From: Chromatium okenii
GTDB taxonomy: Bacteria > Pseudomonadota > Gammaproteobacteria > Chromatiales > Chromatiaceae
Direction: 5' to 3'
Length of the DNA: 64,000 nucleotides
NCBI RefSeq assembly: GCF_002958735.1
Contig: NZ_PPGH01000013.1
Coordinates: 103,736-167,735 of the forward strand
The notes below the pieces were generated by a model. It searched no databases. It was not told the DNA's origin and was given only the letters and a program-made list of their open reading frames with translations. Position numbers and translations under genes: made by a program. Numbering within the stretch: the stretch's first letter is position 1; every line of letters begins with the position of its first letter. Below are positions 56,871 through 64,000 of this stretch, one piece after another.

Positions 56871-58307
56871 TCATTTCGGCGTGATTTTGATCCGTTCCCA
56901 TGCTGCCAACGCCTGTTGCCGCGACGCAGCCAAATCGACAATTGGCGCAGGATAATCGCTGCCGAGCCGAATCCCCGCTGCCGTGAGTATTGACGCTGGC
57001 GCAGTCCACGGTTGATGCAGATAAGCCTTGGGTAAACGCGCCAGCTCTGGACACCAACGGCGAATGTAATTGCCATCAGGATCAAATCGCTGCCCCTGCA
57101 ACACCGGATTGAACACGCGAAAATAGGGCGCAGCATCCGCGCCACAGCCCGCCGTCCACTGCCAACCCGCTGTATTACAAGCTAAATCTGCATCAACCAA
57201 CGTATCCCAAAACCATTGCGCCCCGGCTTGCCACGGCAGCAGCAGATTTTTAGTCAACAGCGACGCGACGATCATGCGCACTCGGTTGTGCATCCAGCCG
57301 GTGTGCCAGAGTTCGCGCATTCCGGCGTCCACCAACGGAATTCCGGTGTGTCCGCGCTGCCACGCAGCGAGCAATTCGGCTGCGCGGTCACTGCGCCACG
57401 GAAACGCGGCAAACCGTGTGTCCAATGGTTCGGTCGTGGTGTGCGGAAAGTGATACAGCAGGTGATAACCAAACTCGCGCCAGCCCAGTTCGCGCATCCA
57501 CGGGTCAGTCAGTGGATCAACGCTGCGCTCGCGGAGCATTGCCAGCAGGCGACGTGGACTGATTTCGCCGAAATGCAGCGGCGCAGATAACCGCGAAGTG
57601 CCGGAAATTGCAGGAAAATCCCTCTGAACGCCGTAATCGTTTAACTGCGTATTGAGAAAGGCGGTGGCCTGTTGCAGCGCACTGATTTCGCCCGGCGTCC
57701 ACGTTTCGCGCAAACCTTGATCCCACGCGATACGCGGCAGCAATTCGAGATCAGCGACGCTGAGGCTGGTTGGTAAATTGTGCAGTGGCGGAAGCGCAGC
57801 TGGCGCAGGTTGCGGCTGCAACTGCTGCAACTGTTTGACGCAAGCTCGCCAAAACGCAGTAAACACGCGATATGGCTGACCGCTGCCGTTGCGAATTTCC
57901 CAGGGTTCAAATAACAACGCGGCGTTATGGCTGGCGCAGTGCAGACCGTCATCGCGCAGCGCCTGTTTGATCTGCGTATCGCGCTCGCAAGTCACTGGAT
58001 CATAAAGACGATTCCAGCGCACTTGCGTTGCGCCAGTCAGTGCGGCGATGCGGCGCAGTTCGCCCAAACTGTCGCCCCGCGCAATCCACAACTGGCTGCC
58101 GCGCTGGTGCAGGGCTTGATCCAGCGCCAGCAAACTGCCGTGTAACCACCAGCGACTTGCTGCGCCAGCCATCCATGGCATTTCTTCATTCGGCGCGTGA
58201 ATGTAAACCGGAATTACTCGCGCTCCATCCGCCAGCGCCGCGAGCAGCGCCGGATTGTCATCAAGCCGCAGATCGCGGCGAAACCAAAGAATTGTGGTGT
58301 TGGACAT
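56871..58307 (-). CDS. phrB: Deoxyribodipyrimidine photolyase (class I)
   Basis: Light-driven repair of UV-induced pyrimidine dimers, 478 residues from the ATG at 58307. Antenna domain start TTILWFRRDLRLDDNPALLA; FAD domain GIPLVDAGMRELWHTGWMHN, NRVRMIVASLLTKNLLLPW and DADLACNTAGWQWTAGCGAD. Convergent with motB by six bases. Confidence 0.96.
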   Translation of the reverse strand: MSNTTILWFRRDLRLDDNPALLAALADGARVIPVYIHAPNEEMPWMAGAASRWWLHGSLLALDQALHQRGSQLWIARGDSLGELRRIAALTGATQVRWNRLYDPVTCERDTQIKQALRDDGLHCASHNAALLFEPWEIRNGSGQPYRVFTAFWRACVKQLQQLQPQPAPAALPPLHNLPTSLSVADLELLPRIAWDQGLRETWTPGEISALQQATAFLNTQLNDYGVQRDFPAISGTSRLSAPLHFGEISPRRLLAMLRERSVDPLTDPWMRELGWREFGYHLLYHFPHTTTEPLDTRFAAFPWRSDRAAELLAAWQRGHTGIPLVDAGMRELWHTGWMHNRVRMIVASLLTKNLLLPWQAGAQWFWDTLVDADLACNTAGWQWTAGCGADAAPYFRVFNPVLQGQRFDPDGNYIRRWCPELARLPKAYLHQPWTAPASILTAAGIRLGSDYPAPIVDLAASRQQALAAWERIKITPK

Positions 58308-58315
58308 GATGCAGC

Positions 58316-58699
58316 TCAATTCCAGTGGAACAGTTCCCACTGTGGCACGGCGGTATTGTGCGCAGAGCGTTCATGGGCATCGATCATGCCGTCGCCATTC
58401 AAATCGTAAAAATAATACGCCGGACCAATTTGCGGCTGCACCCGCACCATGTACAGCGCCCCGCGTACCCGATATTCGTACACCACATCGCTGCCAGATT
58501 CGGTGATGGTGATTTCTGGCTCCACCGCATCACCGGTCACTGCCGAGGGTTCAACGGTTGGCGCTTGCAAAAATCCACCGCTGGCGCTGGTTGCTGCGGG
58601 CGCATCATCCGGTGCTGGCGCGTCGTTTTGCGCGATGACGGTCGCGGCAGTAAGTGAGAGGAATAATCCCAAAAGTATTCGATTGCGCAAGTAAATCAC
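58316..58699 (-). CDS. DUF2782 family exported protein
   Basis: 127 residues, signal peptide (about 23 residues, VIA/QN). Core YEYRVRGALYMVRVQPQIGP, then PAYYFYDLNGDGMID and PQWELFHW. The DLNGDG loop resembles an EF-hand-like site. Function unknown; typical of gammaproteobacteria. Confidence 0.85.
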   Translation of the reverse strand: MIYLRNRILLGLFLSLTAATVIAQNDAPAPDDAPAATSASGGFLQAPTVEPSAVTGDAVEPEITITESGSDVVYEYRVRGALYMVRVQPQIGPAYYFYDLNGDGMIDAHERSAHNTAVPQWELFHWN

Positions 58700-58745
58700 C
58701 GTGATGTCATGGAAATGAAGACCTGCATGATAACGAGTTCATCGT

Positions 58746-59105
58746 TTACGGGATGCGCTCGCCGCGTTCGATGATGACGCCAACTGCCACGCCAGCGCCC
58801 ACGGCGTCCGGTTTATTGAGTGTCAGCCGCAGCCACGGAATGGCGAATTCTTCGCGCAAACAGGTCGCGCAGTGTTCGGCCAGCGTTTCGACCAATTCAA
58901 AACGGTTATCAGCGACGAGCTGCATCAGGCGCTCGGTGACGGCGGCATAATCGAGCGCGTCGCTAATCTGATCGGTTGCGGCAGCGCGGCGAATATCACA
59001 GCCCAATTCCAGATCCAAGAGCAACGGACGACGCTGCTGCTTCTCCCAGTCGTGAATGCCAATGATCGCGTCAATCCGCAAACCTCGAATAAAAACAATA
59101 TCCAT
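58746..59105 (-). CDS. folB: Dihydroneopterin aldolase
   Basis: Folate pathway enzyme, 119 residues from the ATG at 59105. DIVFIRGLRIDAIIGIHDWE, ETLAEHCATCLREEF and RLTLNKPDAV. Divergent from plsY, the usual pair in gammaproteobacteria. folP and folK are not in the window. Confidence 0.95.
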   Translation of the reverse strand: MDIVFIRGLRIDAIIGIHDWEKQQRRPLLLDLELGCDIRRAAATDQISDALDYAAVTERLMQLVADNRFELVETLAEHCATCLREEFAIPWLRLTLNKPDAVGAGVAVGVIIERGERIP

Positions 59106-59195
59106 CGCGTTTAATTCCTGACATCGTTTGGGCAATTAATAGCGGTTTATCGTAATCTTGTGCGCCATTTCTGTTCACTCAAATTCACGATCATC

Positions 59196-59804
59196 ATGCT
59201 GATTTCTCTTGTGCTTATTATCGCTGCTTATCTGCTCGGTTCTGTATCGAGCGCCATTCTCGTGTGCCGAATCATGGGTTTACCCGATCCGCGCACTCAG
59301 GGTTCCAACAATCCCGGCGCAACCAATGTGCTGCGCATCGGCGGTAAAAAACCCGCTGCCATCACGCTCGTCGGTGACAGTCTTAAAGGCTTGATTCCGA
59401 TGGTTATTGGTCATCTACTGGGCGCAGAACCGCTGGCGCTGGCGGGAATCGGGCTGGCAGCATTTCTCGGTCATTTATATCCGATCTTTTTTGGATTTCA
59501 GGGCGGCAAAGGCGTGGCCACTGCGCTGGGCGTGCAATTTGGATTGTATTGGCCGATTGGTTTGGCAGTCGCAGCGATCTGGCTGTTTGTCGCCAAGATT
59601 TTGAAGATTTCGTCGTTATCAGGACTGATTTCGATGGCGCTGGCGCCGGTGCTGGTGTGGCTGCTGTGGCCACACCCGGATTCGGTGCGGATATTGGCGG
59701 GAATGCAGTTGATTATCAGCGGCTTATTGATTTGGCGACATCGCAGCAACATCCGCAATTTGCTGGCAGGCACGGAAGGGCGCTTGACGAAAACGCCCGA
59801 CTAA
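59196..59804 (+). CDS. plsY: Acyl-phosphate glycerol-3-phosphate acyltransferase PlsY
   Basis: First acyl step of phospholipid synthesis, 202 residues, five helices. AYLLGSVSSAILVCRIMGLP, GSNNPGATNVLR, GHLYPIFFGFQGGKGVATAL are the three catalytic motifs. Start at the ATG 59196. Confidence 0.96.
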   Translation: MLISLVLIIAAYLLGSVSSAILVCRIMGLPDPRTQGSNNPGATNVLRIGGKKPAAITLVGDSLKGLIPMVIGHLLGAEPLALAGIGLAAFLGHLYPIFFGFQGGKGVATALGVQFGLYWPIGLAVAAIWLFVAKILKISSLSGLISMALAPVLVWLLWPHPDSVRILAGMQLIISGLLIWRHRSNIRNLLAGTEGRLTKTPD

Positions 59805-59815
59805 CCCGCTCGCAG

Positions 59816-60901
59816 TTATTTGTGCCGCTGCACTGCCTGCATGAAATTCGCCATTGAAGATTCCGCCACAGTCCACCACGCATCGGAGCGTTTTTGGAAC
59901 TCGCGCATAGAATCATAAAGCGTCTTAAACGTCGGATTTTGCGCAGATTCTTCGGCGTAAATCTGCTGCGCAATCGCATAGGCTTTGAGCAACACGTCAT
60001 CGGGGAAACGGCGCAACTCCGCGCCGTTTTGCAACAAACGCTGCAACGCTGGCGGATTCTTCGCGTCATACGCCGCCAACATTTGCAGATGCGCTTCCTG
60101 CGCAGCGGCGGTGAACGCTGCCTGATACGCCGGAGGCAACGCTGCCCACTGCGCCTGATTCACATAAAACACCAGATGTGTGCCCGGCTCCCACCAGCCG
60201 GGCGCGTAGTAATACTTCGCAACCTTTTGAAAACCCAACTTTTCATCGTCATACGGCACTGTCCATTCGGCAGCGTCAATCGCACCGCGCTCCAGCGCCG
60301 GATAGATTTCACCGCCCGGCAGCGACTGCGGCACTGCGCCCATCTGCGAGAAAATTTCTGCACCAAATCCGGGAATACGAATTTTTAGCCCGTCGAGATC
60401 GGCGAGTGATTTGATTTCCTTGCGAAACCAACCGCCCATTTGTGCGCCAGTGCTGCCGCCGGGGAAATGTACGATGTTGTAAGCAGCGAACATCTCGCGC
60501 AGCAGCTCCATGCCACCAGCGCCATAAACCCAGCCGGTCATTTGGCGCGTGTTGAGTCCGAACGGCCAGGTGCTTTCCAGCGCCAACGCCTTGTTTTTAC
60601 CGTAATAATAATAAGATGCAGTGTGACCGCATTCGACGGTGTTCTGTTGCACTGCGTCGAGCACACCAAATGCCGGAACCAGTTCACCGCCAGCAAACAC
60701 GCGGATTTCAAACTGTCCATCCGTCAGTTCAGCGACCCGTTTGGCGAGCATTTCCGCACCGCCATAAATGGTGTCGAGGCTTTTGGGAAAGCTCGACGCC
60801 AGCCGCCATTTCACCGTTGTTGTTTCTGCCTGCGCTGGCAATGCCACTCCCGCAGCAAGTGCGCCAATTCCCGCCGATTTCAAAAAATCACGTCGCTGCA
60901 T
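59816..60901 (-). CDS. TRAP transporter substrate-binding protein (DctP/TakP-like)
   Basis: Periplasmic binding protein for small organic anions, 361 residues. Tat signal MQRRDFLKSAGIGALAAGVA; VKWRLASSFPKSLDTIYGGA, GLKIRIPGFGAEIFSQMGAV and AIDAAEWTVPYDDEKLGF. The latter resemble 2-oxo-acid binders (TakP). No membrane subunits are beside it. Confidence 0.92.
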   Translation of the reverse strand: MQRRDFLKSAGIGALAAGVALPAQAETTTVKWRLASSFPKSLDTIYGGAEMLAKRVAELTDGQFEIRVFAGGELVPAFGVLDAVQQNTVECGHTASYYYYGKNKALALESTWPFGLNTRQMTGWVYGAGGMELLREMFAAYNIVHFPGGSTGAQMGGWFRKEIKSLADLDGLKIRIPGFGAEIFSQMGAVPQSLPGGEIYPALERGAIDAAEWTVPYDDEKLGFQKVAKYYYAPGWWEPGTHLVFYVNQAQWAALPPAYQAAFTAAAQEAHLQMLAAYDAKNPPALQRLLQNGAELRRFPDDVLLKAYAIAQQIYAEESAQNPTFKTLYDSMREFQKRSDAWWTVAESSMANFMQAVQRHK

Positions 60902-60971
60902 ATCACCACCTTTAACGATTGATTTAATGGTGAGTTGTCAGCAGAAAAGCGGTTACTGACAACTCAATTTC

Positions 60972-63210
60972 CTATACAGGTTTTACACAATCAACGAAAT
61001 AGCCAATTTCGCCATCGACACTCTTTTTAACCAGACCGTGAATGTCGGTTTCAAAACCCGGGAATCGGGTATTGAATTCACGCGCAAACTGCAAATAACG
61101 CACGATGGTGCTATTGAAACGCTCGCCCGGAATTAACAACGGAATGCCGGGCGGATAAGGCGTGAGCAATACGCTGGTAATGCGGCCTTCAAGATCATCA
61201 ATTCTGACGCGGTCGATTTCGCGGTGCGCAGTCTTGGCAAATGCAACTGCGGGTTTCATTGCTGGAACGAAATCAGAAAGATACATTTCGGTGGTTAAAC
61301 GGGCGACATCGTTCGCTTTATAAATCCCGTGAATCTGATCACAGAGATCACGCAGCCCGATTTTTTCATAACAAGGATGCGCCTGAATAAACTCAGGCAG
61401 CACTCGCCACAGCGGTTGATTGCGGTCGTAGTCATCTTTGAATTGTTGTAATTCAGTCACCATCGTATTCCAGCGCCCTTTGGTAATACCGATGGTGAAC
61501 ATAATGAAAAACGAATACAGCCCAGTCTTTTCAACAACAACGCCGTGTTCGGCGAGATATTTAGTGACAATGGCTGCGGGAATTCCTGAATTGGCGATTT
61601 CACCATCTACATTTAATCCCGGAGTAATGATGGTGGCTTTAATTGGGTCAAGCATATTGAAATCGGTCGCCAGATCGCCGAAACCGTGCCAGCGATCATC
61701 GCTTTAATACCCAATCGTTGCGGTCGCCGATGCCTTCCTCGCGAGATAATCCGGCCCCCAGACTTAAACCACCAATCCGCGCCAAATTCCGCGTCAACCT
61801 TGCGCATGGCGCGGCGAAAATCCAAGGCTTCCATAATTGATTCATGCACCAACGCAGCCGCCCGGCGGTTCCATCATGGCGCGGCGACATCGCAGGACGC
61901 GATAATGGCGTACTGCGGACTGGTCGAAGAGTGCATCAAATAGGCTTCGTTAAATGTGCCAATCCAAAGTGCGCGTGTCGGATTCCTGAACCAGAATCTG
62001 CGAGGCTGCGATAAACCCGCCAGCAATTTGTGCGTGGATTGCGTGCGAACACCATCGAATCACGGCAGCGCGAGCGATCTTTGTCGATGGCGTGCATTCC
62101 GAGATAGAAATCGTGAAATGTGGCGTGGGGCAACCAGGCTTCATCAAATAGCAGCGTATCAATCTGACCATCTAACAGATTTGATGGTGTCCACGTTGTA
62201 GAGCACGCCGTCATAAGTGCTTTGCGTGATCGTCAAAATGCGCGGTTTAGATGGAATTCCTTTGGTAAACGGATTGGCTTCGATCTTTCGTTGAATGTTT
62301 TCTGGACGGAATTCATCCAGCGGAATCGGTCCAATAATTCCGTAATGATTGCGCGTCGGCATCAGAAAAACGGGAATCGCGCCAGTCATAATGATGGCGT
62401 GAAGAATCGACTTGTGGCAGTTGCGATCTACAACCACGATGTCATCCGGGGCGACGGTCGAATGCCAGACGATTTTGTTTGAGGTGGACGTGCCGTTGGT
62501 GACAAAAAACAGATGATCGCAGTTGAAAATACGCGCTGCGTTACGTTCCGAAGCTGCAACTGGTCCCGAATGATCAAGCAGTTGTCCCAGTTCATCAACG
62601 GCGTTGCAGACATCCGCTCGCAGCATGTTTTCGCCAAAGAACTGGTGAAACATTTGCCCGACCGGACTTTTGAGAAAGGCGACGCCGCCGGAATGTCCCG
62701 GACAGTGCCAAGAATAGGAACTGTCTGCTGCGTAGTGGGTCAGCGCCCGGAAAAAGGTGGCGCCAAACTGTCGAGATAAACCCGCGCTTCACGCACGACG
62801 TAGCGAGCAATGAACTCCGGCGTGTCCTCGAACATGTGAATAAAACCATGGAGTTCCTTCAGCACGTCATTGGGAATGTGGCGCGAGGTGCGGGTTTCGC
62901 CGTAAAGAAAAATCGGAATGTCTTCGTTGCGGACGCGAACTTCTTTGACGAATTCACGCAGTCTTGAGATCACCTCTTGAACTTCTTCCGGCAAACCCGT
63001 GCCGAATTCCTCATCGTCAATCGAGAGAATGAAGCATGAGGCGCGACTTTGCTGCTGGGCGAAGGAGGCGAGATCGCCGTAACTGGTGACGCCGAGCACC
63101 TCCAGCCCTTCGTTTTCGAGCGCCTTGGCGAGGGCGCGAATGCCAAAACCGCTCGCGTTCTCAGAGCGGAAATCTTCATCAATGATGATGACTGGAAAGC
63201 GGAAACGCAT
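60972..63210 (-). CDS. Arginine/lysine/ornithine decarboxylase (many frameshifts)
   Basis: PLP enzyme of the fold-I Orn/Lys/Arg family, about 745 residues. N-terminal response-regulator-like wing domain (MRFRFPVIIIDEDFRSENAS), PLP core pieces GHSGGVAFLKSPVGQMFHQF, FVTNGTSTSNKIVWHSTVAP, STYDGVLYNVDTIKS, LLFDEAW, and C-terminal domain ATIITPGLNVDGEIANSGIP. At least six frame changes are needed, the first near 62750 (five T where six are expected) and others near 62175, 62040, 61960, 61770 and 61650. The substrate (arginine most likely) is not determined by sequence. Confidence 0.85.
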
Positions 63211-63349
63211 CGCGTACTCCTCGATAACAAATCGCTGGGCGCTTGACTGGGACGTGATTGGGTTAAGCGCGGAAGTTGAAAAAATGGCTGGCGCAGCGGG
63301 CGCTGGAATGCGGCTCTGCCTGCGGGTAAACGCAGGCAGCAATCAAACA

Positions 63350-64000
63350 TCAACGCGGTTTTGGCGCAACAGCAATCATCGGATTCGCCGCCGAAACTGT
63401 GACGGTCGCCGTCGATTCGGACAATTCCTGCGCTAAATCGCGCACCGTGCCATCGAAAGTTGCAGCACTGCAGGGTTCGATTTCTTTGATTTCGGTCGGC
63501 AGCCCAATGCGGTCGAGAATCGCAATAAACGGTTCTGGATCAAGCTCTTCAACATTCACCATCGTCTTGGCATCCCAAGTGCCATCAGCGACCAACATCG
63601 CCGCAGCGACTGGCGGCACACCGGCGGTATAGCTGATGCCCTGCGATTCCACTTCTTCATAACAGGCGTGGTGGTCGGACACTTGATAAATGAAGACCTC
63701 ACGGCGCTGCCCGTCTTTCCAACCTTTGACGACATTGCCGATGCAGGTGTTGCCGATGTAGCCGGGCGCCAGCGTCATCGGATCAGGCAGCAGCGCCTTC
63801 ACCACTTTGAGCGGCACTACTTCCTGTCCGGTGGTCAATGTGACCGGCAGATGTGACAGGAAACCGAGGGTGCGCAACACTGTGAAAAATTGATGTAATG
63901 GTCGCCAAAACCCATCCAAAAACGAATGCTGTCAGCGTCGATATTCTTCGATAACGAATGCAATTCATCGTGTCCGTTCAGATACACCGGGCATGAACCA
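63350..64000 (-). CDS. Saccharopine dehydrogenase-like protein (5' truncated, one frameshift)
   Basis: C-terminal part of a saccharopine-dehydrogenase/carboxynorspermidine-synthase-like enzyme. Its 5' end lies beyond the right edge. Pieces: LNGHDELHSLSKNIDADSIR, FWMGFGDHYIN, FFTVLRTLGFLSHLPVTLTT, YQVSDHHACYEEVESQGISY. One base is lost in a T run near 63895. With the decarboxylase upstream in polarity it may belong to a polyamine pathway, by inference. Confidence 0.8.

Overview
The window looks like part of the chromosome of a purple sulfur bacterium (Chromatiaceae or a close gammaproteobacterial relative). The best single marker is a Tat-exported high-potential iron-sulfur protein (HiPIP) at 48.4 kb. 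The rlmE-ftsH-glmM block, dksA-gluQ, bamE/ratA, a HoxH-type hydrogenase and a Nuo complex I operon agree with that. The genus cannot be fixed from the sequence alone.

Layout. 1-7.1 kb: the AT-rich tail of a complex I operon (nuoI partial, J, K, L, M, a lipoprotein gene, N). It is followed by an orphan two-ferredoxin-site protein and an MrpE-type antiporter subunit (7.1-8.0 kb). 8.0-10.5 kb (minus): sdhA, sdhD, sdhC, with no sdhB. 10.5-13.5 kb (minus): moaD, moeA, moaB and a zinc-binding lipoprotein-like solute-binding protein. 13.5-15.4 kb: a small conserved protein and a chemoreceptor. 15.5-21.9 kb (minus): hydrogenase protease, HoxH-type large subunit, HyfB-type proton-channel subunit, a sugar-nucleotide 4-epimerase and a UDP-sugar dehydrogenase. 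A GC-rich palindromic repeat supplies the end of the epimerase reading frame.

22-36.4 kb is a mobile, repeat-rich island and the most interesting part. A unit of about 5.4 kb is present twice (23.4-28.1 and 28.8-33.4 kb). Each unit has a gene with a conserved N-terminal module and an exchangeable C-terminus (DUF1566/Lcl-like in unit B), a 62-residue small protein, a Ycf46-like AAA+ ATPase, an intrinsic terminator, and a protein joining a PD-(D/E)XK-like motif to a glycine-zipper membrane segment. A BrnT/BrnA toxin-antitoxin pair sits between the units. A KilA-N protein with a C4-like antisense RNA leader, a third DUF1566 gene and a RelE-type toxin-antitoxin pair follow. The DUF1566 C-termini resemble variable regions of diversity-generating retroelements (DGRs), but no reverse transcriptase is in the window. 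I infer a diversifying sensor / ATPase / effector conflict system.

36.4-39.1 kb: a broken DUF599 gene and two broken SPFH genes, then tRNA-Ser(CGA). 40-43.4 kb: dksA, gluQ, cytochrome b561, bamE, ratA. 43.5-51.3 kb (minus): glmM, ftsH copy 1 (one frameshift), rlmE, a membrane protein, HiPIP, NlpC/P60 and an intact second ftsH. folP is missing between ftsH and glmM. 51.6-64 kb: nagZ, hpt, a ComFB-like gene, an HDOD protein, motAB, photolyase, DUF2782, folB, plsY, a TRAP solute-binding protein, an Orn/Lys/Arg decarboxylase (many frameshifts) and a partial saccharopine-dehydrogenase-like gene.

Caution: many frames are broken by single-base losses in short homopolymers, including in genes expected to be essential (ftsH, motB, sdhD). 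Much of this is probably sequencing error, so apparent pseudogenes should be checked against reads before being believed.
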